NCBI GenBank assembly: GCA_024403115.1
Contig: JAKSSL010000001.1
Location: 1-64,000 of the forward strand
Source: Clostridia bacterium
GTDB taxonomy: Bacteria > Bacillota > Clostridia > Peptostreptococcales > Anaerovoracaceae
Length of the DNA stretch: 64,000 bases
Direction: 5' to 3'
Within the stretch, counting starts at the first letter, position 1, and each line of letters begins with the position of its first letter. Of this stretch, positions 1 to 8,812 are shown in pieces. The notes beneath the pieces are model-generated. The model was not told where the DNA came from and made no database searches. It saw nothing but the letters and a program-made list of their open reading frames with translations. A program made the position numbers and the translations under genes.

Positions 1-3
1 TCT

Positions 4-1533
4 TTACATCGCTTTAACTTCTTCAAATTCAGCGATTATTTCAGCAGATGGTGCTCCCACCTTCTTGCTAACTGCAATGTTTACAATCGCACCGATTATA
101 AATGCTGGTAGCAATTCATATATAGCGAATACCCCTCCTAAATTAGCAATTACGAACTTCCATAAGAAGATCATAACTCCACCGGCAATCATTCCAGCGA
201 TACATCCTTCCTTTGTGGAATTCTTCCAGAACAGAGCTAATAACATAGCTGGTCCGAAAGTTGCTCCAAATCCTGCCCATGCAAATGAAACTATTCTAAA
301 TACTGAGCTATCAGGGTTGATTGCAAGCAATACTCCTAATACTGCAATTCCAATAACAGTAAGTCTTGCTGCTATCATTGATTGCTTGTTGTTTAACTTG
401 ATTCCCATTGCATCCTTAACAATGTTCTCTGATAAACTGGATGCAGCAGCTAGAAGCTGTGAATCGCTTGTTGACATAGTGCAAGCCAATATACCAGCAA
501 GGATTAAACCACCCATGATTAACAGCAAAGTACCGTTTTCGCTTAGTATCATTGAAACTCTTACCATTAATGTTTCAGAATCAGATGTGTTAGTGAATAA
601 CTCAATAACACCTGCTTTTGACATGGAATAACCGATAACACCTATGAAAATAGCAACGCCCATAGCAATTACTACCCATATTGATGCAATTCTTCTTGAA
701 GTCTTTAGCTTCTTTTCATCCTCAATGCCCATAAATCTAAGAAGGATATGTGGCATGCCGAAGTAGCCAAGCCCCCAGGCTAGAATTGAAGCGATTGTAA
801 GACCAGTGTATGCCTCACTTCCACCATCAGCAAGGTGAGTTTCAGTCAGTGATAAATAGCCTTCTAACTCTCTGGCATTATCAACCACTTGATCAAAGCC
901 GCCAGCTGTCTTAATACCAAATATGATTACAATTACTAGAGCCAAAGTCATAACTATGCTTTGAATCAAATCTGTTGTACTAGCTGCTAAGAATCCACCC
1001 ATTGTTGTATATGCAACTATTACTATTGCACTTACAATCATTGCTGGTAAATATGGAACTCCGAATAAAGTTGAGAACAGTTTTCCACATGCCGCAAAAC
1101 CAGATGCTGTATATGGTATAAAGAAAACTATAATAATTAAAGCTGCTGTTGATACAAGCACTTTACCATTATCGTGATATCTATTCTTTAGGAAATCTGG
1201 CACTGTAATGGAGTTATTGTGTGCTGAATATACTCTTAATCTCTTGGCAACGAAAAGCCAGTTCAAATATGTTCCTATTGCAAGACCTATAGCTGTCCAC
1301 GAAGCTTCTGCCAATCCTGAAATATATGCTAAGCCTGGTAAACCCATTAAAAGCCAACTGCTCATATCTGATGCTTCTGCACTCATTGCAGTAACTATTG
1401 GTCCTAGCTTTCTACCGCCTAAGTAGAAATCTCTAACATCCTTGTTTTTTCTTGAGTAAATAACGCCTACTACAACCATCATTATTAGATAGACAATTAT
1501 TACTAACATTAAACCTAAAGTTTTACTTTCCAT
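4..1533 (-). CDS. putP: Sodium/proline symporter, SSS family
   Basis: Sodium:solute symporter that most resembles PutP, importing proline with Na+ across the cytoplasmic membrane. The protein is almost entirely hydrophobic helices, about 12-13 of them. It carries the PutP-like signature EASDMSSWLLMGLPG near residues 52-66, in the region of the Na+ and proline sites. The ATG at 1533 is preferred because AAAGGAG lies just upstream; a TTG six codons earlier overlaps that ribosome-binding site and is probably not used. The length of 509 aa suits the family. It is monocistronic under its own sigma-A promoter. Substrate choice within the SSS family (proline or pantothenate-like) is inferred from the motif. 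Confidence 0.9.
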   Translation of the reverse strand: MESKTLGLMLVIIVYLIMMVVVGVIYSRKNKDVRDFYLGGRKLGPIVTAMSAEASDMSSWLLMGLPGLAYISGLAEASWTAIGLAIGTYLNWLFVAKRLRVYSAHNNSITVPDFLKNRYHDNGKVLVSTAALIIIVFFIPYTASGFAACGKLFSTLFGVPYLPAMIVSAIVIVAYTTMGGFLAASTTDLIQSIVMTLALVIVIIFGIKTAGGFDQVVDNARELEGYLSLTETHLADGGSEAYTGLTIASILAWGLGYFGMPHILLRFMGIEDEKKLKTSRRIASIWVVIAMGVAIFIGVIGYSMSKAGVIELFTNTSDSETLMVRVSMILSENGTLLLIMGGLILAGILACTMSTSDSQLLAAASSLSENIVKDAMGIKLNNKQSMIAARLTVIGIAVLGVLLAINPDSSVFRIVSFAWAGFGATFGPAMLLALFWKNSTKEGCIAGMIAGGVMIFLWKFVIANLGGVFAIYELLPAFIIGAIVNIAVSKKVGAPSAEIIAEFEEVKAM

Positions 1534-1562
1534 TTTGTCTCCTTTTTTCAAATACGAGACCG

Positions 1563-1591
1563 ATTATAGCATACAAAATAATGTACAACAA
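1563..1591 (-). promoter_or_regulatory. Sigma-A promoter of putP
   Basis: On the minus strand TTGTTG (1586-1591) and TATAAT (1563-1568) are separated by exactly 17 nt. They lie about 30 nt upstream of the putP start. Confidence 0.65.
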
Positions 1592-1622
1592 TGTAGAATA
1601 GATTATATATATTTAAATACAA

Positions 1623-1654
1623 AAATCGCTATATTATTTGAAATATAGCGATTT
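1623..1654 (-). terminator. Terminator after the TetR gene
   Basis: AAATCGCTATATT pairs with AATATAGCGATTT around a short loop and is followed by T residues on the minus strand. It closes the long cdaA-to-TetR operon 29 nt past the TetR stop. Confidence 0.8.
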
Positions 1655-1682
1655 ATAATGTATACACTTTATTGTACTAAAA

Positions 1683-2270
1683 TTAAATATTTTTATATTT
1701 TAATATTTTTCCCATGAAATATGGCATCATTCTTGTTGAATATGACTTTAAGGAGTATTCCCCATTGCAAAGACACCAGTCATACATCAAGGAACGCTCA
1801 GTAATTGCGTACATTTTCACAAGTTCATTGGCTGAAAGCTCTTCTGTGAATTCACCTGAAGCTTGGCCAGCTATAAATATCTTTCTAAGCAATTTATAGT
1901 AGTATCTGCTTCTATCCAAGAGATGCTTGTCGCCCTTTGTTACAAGTTGAGATGACAATAATTGAACCAGCAATTCAATAGCTACAGTGTTTTCAATCAT
2001 ATTGAAAAGCTCTGCGTTTAGGAAAAGCAATTTTTCCATCTCGCTGTCGAACTTATCCAGTTCAGGCTCTAGTTCCACATACTTTTCATCAAACAAAAAG
2101 GACAAAGATCCAAGAAGTGCATCCTTGCTCTCAAAATAATGATAAAAAGTTCCTCTGGATACCTCTGCTTCGAACAATATATCTTCAATTGTAGTTTCCT
2201 CGTAGCCTTGCTCATAGAAAAGCTTCCATGCAGCGCTTACGATTTTACCTTTAGTATTTTGAGTTTTCAT
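1683..2270 (-). CDS. TetR/AcrR-family transcriptional regulator
   Basis: 195-aa regulator with a typical TetR N-terminal helix-turn-helix (about residues 8-54, including the VSRGTFYHYFESKDALL-type recognition helix region) and an all-helical C-terminal ligand or dimer domain of unknown specificity. Its ATG overlaps the stop of the DUF436 gene by one base (TAATG), so translation is probably coupled. It is the last gene of the cdaA-cdaR-glmM-glmS transcription unit, an unusual place for a TetR repressor. The target is unknown. I see no clear palindromic operator in the adjacent putP upstream region. Confidence 0.85.
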   Translation of the reverse strand: MKTQNTKGKIVSAAWKLFYEQGYEETTIEDILFEAEVSRGTFYHYFESKDALLGSLSFLFDEKYVELEPELDKFDSEMEKLLFLNAELFNMIENTVAIELLVQLLSSQLVTKGDKHLLDRSRYYYKLLRKIFIAGQASGEFTEELSANELVKMYAITERSLMYDWCLCNGEYSLKSYSTRMMPYFMGKILKYKNI

Positions 2271-2845
2271 TATCTAGCAATGTCACCGCCTGACAAAACA
2301 TCATCATATACGGCACGACTTCCTCCTACAAATTTTGGTCTAGTTCTAGCTGCAACCACATGTCCATGTCCAATTTCCTTAACTGCTAATCTAACAGGAA
2401 CTGCTACAGCTTTTAATTGCATACCAATTAGAGTATCGCCTATATCCAAACCAGCATCCGCTTTAATAACCCCAAGCTCAACAGCAACAGGATCTTTTGC
2501 GTTATTATACACAGTCATGGCAAAGCTGCCTCCAGCGTGGGCTTGTGGGACAACATTAACAATTTCAGCCCCTGGTAGCAAAGCTTCACGCTCAACAATT
2601 ACACTGCGATTTAAATGCTCGCAGCATTGAGCAGCAAGGAAGACTCCTGTGCCTTTCAAAGCTTCCATTATACCTTCATACACAGCTTTTGCCGCATCCA
2701 AATTGGAATTTTTGCCAATTCTATCGCCCATAATCTCTGAGCTGGAACAACCAACCACAAGAACATTTCCCGCTTTTAAACGAGCAATTTCAACGAGTTC
2801 TCGGCATGCTTCATAAGATTGTTTTTTAATATCTTCGTAAGTCAT
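2270..2845 (-). CDS. DUF436 / TIGR01440 (YwlG-like) protein
   Basis: 191 aa, matching the DUF436/YwlG family by its overall sequence: an N-terminal helix, a GNVLVVGCSSSEIMG segment (residues about 26-40), a QCCEHLNR segment and a C-terminal RPKFVGGSRAVYDD segment. The biochemical function of the family is not established to my knowledge. It begins 9 nt after glmS and overlaps the TetR gene by one base, so it is cotranscribed with amino-sugar and c-di-AMP genes. Confidence 0.85.
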   Translation of the reverse strand: MTYEDIKKQSYEACRELVEIARLKAGNVLVVGCSSSEIMGDRIGKNSNLDAAKAVYEGIMEALKGTGVFLAAQCCEHLNRSVIVEREALLPGAEIVNVVPQAHAGGSFAMTVYNNAKDPVAVELGVIKADAGLDIGDTLIGMQLKAVAVPVRLAVKEIGHGHVVAARTRPKFVGGSRAVYDDVLSGGDIAR

Positions 2846-2854
2846 AATCTCTCT

Positions 2855-4684
2855 CTATTCTACAGTAACACTCTTTGCCAAATTCTTTGGCTTATCTATT
2901 GAACAATTTCTTCTCTTTGCAACATAATATGCAAATAGTTGCAATGGAACAATGCTAAGAAGCGGAGTGATTTCATCTGCACATTCTGGAATGTAAATTA
3001 CTGCTTCCGATTGTTCCTCGATGGATTCATTACCTTCTTTTGCAATGGAAACAATGTCAGCATCTCTGGCAATAACTTCTTGCATATTGGATCTCATCTT
3101 TTCAAAAAGCTTGTCTTGAGTTGCCAATGAGATTACCAAAGTTCCAGGTGCCATTAAAGCTATAGTTCCATGCTTAAGCTCTCCTGCTGCAATAGCAAAA
3201 GAATTAATATATGAAATCTCTTTCAATTTTAGTGAACCTTCATAAGCTACAGCTGAATCTAGGCCTCTGCCTATGAAGAATATATTGTCACGATTGTAAA
3301 GCTTCTTTGTAAGCTTTTCTATTTTAGCTGAATCCTTTAAGATTAATCTAATTTTATCTGATACTGCCTTTAACTCTTCAATAACAGCATCATATTTTGC
3401 TCTTTCTAAAGTGCCTTTTGTAAGTCCCATATGTAAAGATAACAAATATAGGCACATTAATTGAGTTGTGTAAGCCTTTGTGCTGGCAACTGCAATTTCA
3501 GGACCAGCCCAAGTGTAGAACACGTCATCGGATTCACGAGCAACAGTTGATCCTACAACATTTACTATGGATAAAACCCTAGCGCCCTTGCGTTTAGCCA
3601 CTCTCAAGGCTTCCAATGTATCCAGTGTTTCACCTGATTGGCTTATGGCTATAAATAAAGTTTTATCGTCAACAAAAGGATCTCTATATCTAAACTCAGA
3701 TGCAACATCTATTTCTACAGGAACTTTTACATATTTTTCAATTAAAGTCTTTCCAACAAGGCCTGCATGATATGCTGTTCCGCATGCTACGATATAAATC
3801 TTGCTAAAATTCTCTATTTCATCCTTTGTCATGGATATACCATCAAGATTAATCAAGCCATCCTCACCCAATCTACGGCTCAAAGTATCTTCTAAAGCCT
3901 TAGGTTGTTCGTGGATTTCCTTTAGCATGAAATGATCATATCCACCCTTTTCAGCTGCATCCGCATCCCATGTTACGTGGAATACTTCTCTTTCCACAGG
4001 ATTTCTATTTTCATCAAAGATTGAAACCTTATCAGCTGTTACTACTAAAGTTTCATTGTTTTCAATTAAATAAATCTCTTTTACAAACTTTAATAGAGCT
4101 GGGATATCTGATGCTATGTAGTTTTCACCATCGCCTATACCTGCGATTAAAGGCGCATCCTTTCTAACTGCAACTAGCTTGTCATCCTCTGATGCTGAAA
4201 TGGCACCAATAGCATAGGCACCTCTCATCATATCAACCGCTTTATATACGGCATCAACCAAATCGCCTTCATATAGAACGCCTATAAGCTTTGCAATTAC
4301 TTCAGTATCTGTATCTGAATAAAACTCGCAGGAATACTCTTTCTTAAGCATTTCCTTAAGCTCTACATAGTTTTCAATTATTCCGTTATGAACTACGGCA
4401 ATATTGCCATCCATGCTTACGTGAGGATGAGCATTTAAATCAGATGGAGCTCCATGAGTGGCCCATCTAGTATGTCCAATTCCTAGATGGCTTTCCATGT
4501 CCTCTTTTTTAATTAAGTTTTCAAGATTTTGAATTCCGCCTACATGCTTTTTGATTTTAAGCTTTCCGCCTTGGTTAATTGCTATGCCGGCAGAATCATA
4601 ACCCCTGTATTCTAATTTTTTTAAGCCCTCAATAATTACGTCTTTTGCATTGTTTTTACCAATATAGCCTACAATACCACACAT
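2855..4684 (-). CDS. glmS: Glutamine--fructose-6-phosphate aminotransferase
   Basis: Converts fructose-6-phosphate plus glutamine to glucosamine-6-phosphate, the first committed step to UDP-GlcNAc. The 609 aa length matches the family. Cys2 of MCGIVGYIG is the class II glutamine amidotransferase nucleophile. Two SIS isomerase domains follow (about 285-420 and 455-590), and the C-terminus ends LAKSVTVE as in known GlmS. It lies 10 nt downstream of glmM. I found no glmS ribozyme in the short glmM-glmS spacer, so control must be at the operon promoter or protein level. Confidence 0.97.
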   Translation of the reverse strand: MCGIVGYIGKNNAKDVIIEGLKKLEYRGYDSAGIAINQGGKLKIKKHVGGIQNLENLIKKEDMESHLGIGHTRWATHGAPSDLNAHPHVSMDGNIAVVHNGIIENYVELKEMLKKEYSCEFYSDTDTEVIAKLIGVLYEGDLVDAVYKAVDMMRGAYAIGAISASEDDKLVAVRKDAPLIAGIGDGENYIASDIPALLKFVKEIYLIENNETLVVTADKVSIFDENRNPVEREVFHVTWDADAAEKGGYDHFMLKEIHEQPKALEDTLSRRLGEDGLINLDGISMTKDEIENFSKIYIVACGTAYHAGLVGKTLIEKYVKVPVEIDVASEFRYRDPFVDDKTLFIAISQSGETLDTLEALRVAKRKGARVLSIVNVVGSTVARESDDVFYTWAGPEIAVASTKAYTTQLMCLYLLSLHMGLTKGTLERAKYDAVIEELKAVSDKIRLILKDSAKIEKLTKKLYNRDNIFFIGRGLDSAVAYEGSLKLKEISYINSFAIAAGELKHGTIALMAPGTLVISLATQDKLFEKMRSNMQEVIARDADIVSIAKEGNESIEEQSEAVIYIPECADEITPLLSIVPLQLFAYYVAKRRNCSIDKPKNLAKSVTVE

Positions 4685-4694
4685 AATTTACCTC

Positions 4695-6041
4695 CTAGCC
4701 GAACTTTCTCTCCAATAAGCTTGCAATGTTCTTTGCATAAGCAGTGATTTGTTCAATATCTTGTCCTTCAATCATTACACGAACTAGAGGCTCAGTACCT
4801 GATGGTCTAATCAATACTCTACCTTGACCTTCCATTTCTCTTTCAACCTCATTTATCATTACTTGGACTTCTACATCCTCTGTATAATCGTGTTTGTGTT
4901 CATTTTTAACCTTAGCATTTTCCAAAACTTGAGGATACATCTCAATTCTTGATGCTAGTTCTGAAACCTTTTTGCCTGAATGAATCAAGGCTTTTACAAA
5001 TTGAAGTGATGATAATGTTCCATCACCTGTAGTTGTATAGTTTAAGAAGATAATATGACCTGATTGTTCTCCACCTAGAACACAGCCTGTTCTTAACATG
5101 GATTCGATTACATATCTATCTCCAACATTTGTAATATCAACCTTTGCATTAATTTCCTTAATGAACTTATGGAAGCCAATATTGCTCATTACAGTAGCAG
5201 TTACTCTATTGTCATATAGCTCGCCTCTGTTTTTAAGCACTTCTGCACAAATACCTAAAGTAATGTCGCCGTTTACCTCGTTTCCAAGTTCATCCACTAC
5301 CATAAGTCTGTCAGCATCGCCATCATAAGCTAGGCCCACATCTGCTTTTACTTCTACAACCTTCTTGCAAAGCTGTGCAGTCTTTGTGGAACCACAATTA
5401 TCGTTAATATTAATGCCGTTTGGCTCATTTCCAATAGTGATAACTTCTGCTCCAAGTCTTTCATAAACCTTTGGAGCTACTGAATAAGCGGCACCGTTGG
5501 CGCAGTCCAATACTACCTTAATGCCTTCAAGCTTTACATCTATAGTTGAAAGCAAAAAGTCGATATATAGATCATGGCCTTCGTTGATCTTATCAAATAC
5601 ACGGCCAATGTTTTCGTTACATGCTAATTCGCTCTCAGTTTTGTTAATGATGATGTCCTCAATCTCGTCTTGGATGGAGTCGTCTAATTTGAAGCCTTCA
5701 TTGTTGAAAAGCTTAATTCCGTTAAACTCATAAGAGTTATGAGATGCTGAAATTACAACACCTGCATCAGCCTCATATCTAAGCACCAAATATGCTACAG
5801 CTGGTGTTGGAATAACGCCTGCTCTAATTACGTCTGCCCCCATGGAAGTAAGACCTGCAATCAAAGCATTTTCAAGCATATCACCTGAAATTCTAGTATC
5901 TTTTCCTATTACAAATACAGGCTTTTCATTGTCTTTGCTAAGAACTGTTGCTGATGCTTTACCAATCCAAAAGGCTAGCTCTGGAGTAATCTCCTTACCT
6001 GCAACGCCTCTAGCTCCGTCTGTACCAAAAATTTTTCCCAT
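4695..6041 (-). CDS. glmM: Phosphoglucosamine mutase
   Basis: Interconverts glucosamine-6-phosphate and glucosamine-1-phosphate. The 448 aa protein shows the phosphoserine loop SASHNS (active Ser100), the metal-binding DGDADR motif and the phosphate-binding RPSGTEPLVRV motif near the C-terminus. A GAGGA ribosome-binding site precedes the ATG. It lies between cdaR and glmS. In Bacillus and Lactococcus GlmM binds and inhibits CdaA, so the order has regulatory meaning; whether that holds here is inference. Confidence 0.97.
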   Translation of the reverse strand: MGKIFGTDGARGVAGKEITPELAFWIGKASATVLSKDNEKPVFVIGKDTRISGDMLENALIAGLTSMGADVIRAGVIPTPAVAYLVLRYEADAGVVISASHNSYEFNGIKLFNNEGFKLDDSIQDEIEDIIINKTESELACNENIGRVFDKINEGHDLYIDFLLSTIDVKLEGIKVVLDCANGAAYSVAPKVYERLGAEVITIGNEPNGININDNCGSTKTAQLCKKVVEVKADVGLAYDGDADRLMVVDELGNEVNGDITLGICAEVLKNRGELYDNRVTATVMSNIGFHKFIKEINAKVDITNVGDRYVIESMLRTGCVLGGEQSGHIIFLNYTTTGDGTLSSLQFVKALIHSGKKVSELASRIEMYPQVLENAKVKNEHKHDYTEDVEVQVMINEVEREMEGQGRVLIRPSGTEPLVRVMIEGQDIEQITAYAKNIASLLERKFG

Positions 6042-6054
6042 ATATTTTTCCTCG

Positions 6055-6975
6055 CTATTTCACAATTACTTTAGCTACTACTTTTTCTTGTTTCTTAGAA
6101 AGCTTTACACCTTCTGGTAAATCTAGCTTTAATTCAATATCTTTGTCTGACTTAATATCGCTTATTGTAAGGGATTCTGCTTTTACCGAATCAATTCCCT
6201 CTAAATCCTTGGATAGGCCCATTACCAGAATTGACTTTGGCACGGTTACACTTCTAATTAAGCCATCCCTTCCCTTGCCTTGACCTATTGATTCAAAGTC
6301 AAGCTTCACCTGTTTAACTTGATATAGATTTACATTTAAAGATATCTTAGTGTTGTCCAATACCAATCTATCCAATTCATAGGAATTTCTATCTACAGGC
6401 TTAAGTATTGCCACAAGCTTGTTTTCACCTTCCTGTAAATTGTCCATATCAATTATTGCTGCAATGTGATCTATTTCTTCCATCTTTGAAACGGAACCTG
6501 TTACATAAACCGAATCCAATTCCTTTGAAACTAGCTCAATTTCTTGATCGTCTGACAAATCCTCAGGAATGCTAAGCTCTATCTTCTTAGCATCTTTAAT
6601 TTGTGTTTCTACTGTAACTTTGCAAGTCGCTGAGCTTTGGTTTTTAAGGCTTACACCATCAGGAGCTTTAACCTTGATTTTGACTTCATTGACTCCTTTA
6701 TGGGCTTGAGATACATCGATTACAGCTGTAAAATCCTTATCATCTAAATTAGAAATAATTGAGTTTCTCGCTTCCACCTCAATATCAATGGTATTAAGAT
6801 TTACATTTGAAATTGCAAGTCCAATTTCATCCAGCTTTTCTTCTCCAACTACTTCAATTGGAATGCTAGCATAAGTTTTTTCGTTGCTAGGATCCATTGT
6901 TCCTACTACATAAACCCACAAAGCTATTGCAATTACAATTGATAGGAATATTCTAAACTTTTTGTTATTTAGCAT
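6055..6975 (-). CDS. cdaR: YbbR-domain regulator of CdaA
   Basis: 306-aa protein with one N-terminal membrane anchor (about residues 8-26) and an extracytoplasmic array of about three YbbR-type beta repeats. CdaR proteins modulate the diadenylate cyclase CdaA through membrane contact. The start codon lies inside the end of cdaA (11-nt overlap), with GGAGGT 8 nt upstream in the cdaA coding sequence, which suggests translational coupling. Confidence 0.9.
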   Translation of the reverse strand: MLNNKKFRIFLSIVIAIALWVYVVGTMDPSNEKTYASIPIEVVGEEKLDEIGLAISNVNLNTIDIEVEARNSIISNLDDKDFTAVIDVSQAHKGVNEVKIKVKAPDGVSLKNQSSATCKVTVETQIKDAKKIELSIPEDLSDDQEIELVSKELDSVYVTGSVSKMEEIDHIAAIIDMDNLQEGENKLVAILKPVDRNSYELDRLVLDNTKISLNVNLYQVKQVKLDFESIGQGKGRDGLIRSVTVPKSILVMGLSKDLEGIDSVKAESLTISDIKSDKDIELKLDLPEGVKLSKKQEKVVAKVIVK

Positions 6976-7804
6976 GTTTCTTACCTCCTATCTTCTTGAA
7001 AAGTTGAGTAGAAGGCTCACTATTACCCAAAGCATAGTATTCATTTAAAACCTGGTTAACACGTTTCATATCAACAGGTCTTTCCAATACTCCGCCTTGT
7101 GCAAGAGAAATATAGCCTGTTTCTTCAGATATAATGATTGCCAAAGCATCTGAATTCTCAGTTATGCCTATACCTGCCCTGTGACGAGTTCCCAAGGCTT
7201 TGTTCAAGTCCTTATCATCTGTCAAAGGAAGTACGCAGGCCGCACTTGCGATTCTGTCTCCACGAATGATTACTGCACCATCATGTAGGGGTGCTCCTTC
7301 ATAGAAGATGTTTTCCAACATTTGTGCTGTGATTCTAGCATCTACACTAGTTCCACTCTCCATAATATCTCCCAAAACAGTTTCTCTTTCCAATATGATT
7401 AGAGCTCCTGTCTTTGTTTCAGACATATCCATAACAGCATTTCCAATTTCATCTACTACTATTCTGGAATTATCCTTTGGTGTATTGTTTTTAAAATTGC
7501 CGTTTAAGAACTTGCTTTGACCAACTCTTTCCAAAGCTCTACGAAGCTCAGGTTGGAAAACTACTACCAAAGCAAAGAATCCGATAGTAAATATGCTCTT
7601 AAGCGCCCAAGTCAAAGTCTGCAATCCCAAAATGCTGGAAATGAAAAACAAAACTACAAGGGCTAGTATTCCCTTGATCAATTGTTCTGTTCTAGAATTC
7701 CTAATAAAGTTAAGCGCTTTATATACTAGAAAAGCCACAACAGCTATATCTATAGCGTCCAAAATGCCGAAGCTATTTATTAGATTTTGTACAACTTCTG
7801 TCAT
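6965..7804 (-). CDS. cdaA: Diadenylate cyclase CdaA
   Basis: Makes c-di-AMP from two ATP. It has three N-terminal transmembrane helices (about residues 15-95) followed by a cytosolic DAC domain with the catalytic DGA motif at 175-177 and GTRHR at 205-209. The length of 279 aa is normal. The chosen ATG has AAGGAG 11 nt upstream, a slightly long spacing; a nearer ATG in another frame is a dead end. It is the first gene of an operon with cdaR, glmM, glmS, a DUF436 gene and a TetR gene, driven by a promoter directly after the structured RNA. Confidence 0.96.
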   Translation of the reverse strand: MTEVVQNLINSFGILDAIDIAVVAFLVYKALNFIRNSRTEQLIKGILALVVLFFISSILGLQTLTWALKSIFTIGFFALVVVFQPELRRALERVGQSKFLNGNFKNNTPKDNSRIVVDEIGNAVMDMSETKTGALIILERETVLGDIMESGTSVDARITAQMLENIFYEGAPLHDGAVIIRGDRIASAACVLPLTDDKDLNKALGTRHRAGIGITENSDALAIIISEETGYISLAQGGVLERPVDMKRVNQVLNEYYALGNSEPSTQLFKKIGGKKHAK

Positions 7805-7831
7805 AAGCCATAATTCTCCTTATACATAGTT

Positions 7832-7860
7832 ATTATACTAAAAAATGGCTAAAAATACAA
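7832..7860 (-). promoter_or_regulatory. Sigma-A promoter of the cdaA-glmS operon
   Basis: TTGTAT (7855-7860) and TATAAT (7832-7837) with a 17-nt spacer. The -35 box starts one base after the U-tract that ends the structured RNA, so the RNA terminator and this promoter are packed edge to edge. Confidence 0.75.
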
Positions 7861-7861
7861 G

Positions 7862-8055
7862 AAAAAGTGCATAATAGTTATCCAGCTGACCTGATCTTTG
7901 CCCCCACACCTGCCTTGACCGGGATTTTCCCGAGGACTTACTTCTAAAGCACGCCATGATCACTACCGCCCTATGCTTGTAGCTTACGTGGGACCCTTTG
8001 CCCGTGCCTGGCTTGGCCTTTCAATCACAGACCTGAATAACTACTATGCACTTTT
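7862..8055 (-). ncRNA. raiA RNA: Structured RNA, best match raiA ncRNA
   Basis: A GC-rich stretch of about 190 nt in an AT-rich background without a long open frame. A 15-bp closing stem pairs 8037-8051 with 7867-7881 (one G-U) and is followed by a U5 tract (7862-7866), so the stem doubles as a terminator. Inside are a strong hairpin CGGGA-AAA-UCCCG (7920-7932) and a CUA/AAGCA to UGCUU/UAG stem. It starts directly at the comFC stop. The known raiA motif RNA is about 200 nt and lies after comFC, before raiA/hpf, in many Clostridia, so position and size fit. A 6S RNA is the main alternative because of the long closing stem with a small 3'-side hairpin. The identification rests on context and rough folding, not on a covariance model. 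Confidence 0.65.
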
Positions 8056-8812
8056 ATTCTTCAACATCTTTATACCTGTTTGCACCAGCAGCAAAAGAAA
8101 GGAAATTCACCTTTCTAGCGCCAGCTTCCATTAAGCATTTGGCACATTCGTTTGCTGTGGCTCCTGTGGTATAAATATCATCTATAAGTAATATGTCTTT
8201 ATCTTTGATATATTCCAAATATGTAGCTTTTACCGCAAAAGCTCCTTTAAGATTATCCGCTCTGTCTCTAGCACTAATGTTTTTCTGAGCCTGAGTTTCT
8301 CTAATTCTTTCCATGGCTTCCAGACAAGGCTTTTCTACATATTTCGACAATGTTTTGCCCATCAAATAGGACTGATTGTATCCCCTGCTTTTAAGCTTTC
8401 CCCTGCTTACTGGGACAGGAACAATCACTTGAAATTCCAATGGACTTATGGCTAATTTATCAGCCATCATTCTCCCCATATCCTTTGCTATATGTTTCTT
8501 TTCATTGTATTTTAAAGCGAAAACCAGTTTTTTCTCATATAGACCATATTGGCAGACGCACAAGCCCTTATTAAACTCAGGCATTTTCTCCTGACAGAGA
8601 AGACAATACTTTCCCTGCCAATTGTCTCCAAGAGGTCTTCCACATTTGGCGCATGTCTTTCCCGTAGACCACCTAAAACTATTCATACAGTGGTCACAGA
8701 GACCGTAAACCCTGGTCTTATCTATTAAATTTCCGCAAACCGAACAATATAGCTTGGGAGGATATATGCTATCTAATATTGTATCAATAATCCTCTTCAA
8801 AAAATCTAACAA
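8054..8812 (-). CDS. comFC: ComF family protein (phosphoribosyltransferase-like)
   Basis: 252 aa with N-terminal zinc-finger pairs CxxC at residues 23/26, 39/42, 54/57 and 70/73, then a phosphoribosyltransferase fold with the PRPP loop LLIDDIYTTGAT near residues 206-217. ComFC proteins act with ComFA in uptake or handling of single-stranded DNA during transformation; no comFA is nearby. It overlaps recD2 by 29 nt, as in many Clostridia where recD2, comFC and raiA RNA are neighbours. Confidence 0.9.
   Translation of the reverse strand: MLDFLKRIIDTILDSIYPPKLYCSVCGNLIDKTRVYGLCDHCMNSFRWSTGKTCAKCGRPLGDNWQGKYCLLCQEKMPEFNKGLCVCQYGLYEKKLVFALKYNEKKHIAKDMGRMMADKLAISPLEFQVIVPVPVSRGKLKSRGYNQSYLMGKTLSKYVEKPCLEAMERIRETQAQKNISARDRADNLKGAFAVKATYLEYIKDKDILLIDDIYTTGATANECAKCLMEAGARKVNFLSFAAGANRYKDVEE

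Noticed and set aside
2855-4694. glmS ribozyme upstream of glmS
   Set aside because: Only 10 nt separate glmM and glmS, too short for the ribozyme.
7862-8055. 6S RNA (ssrS) as the first choice for the structured RNA
   Set aside because: The long closing stem and small 3'-side hairpin are 6S-like, but the position directly after comFC and recD2 is the known raiA RNA site. Kept as the alternative.
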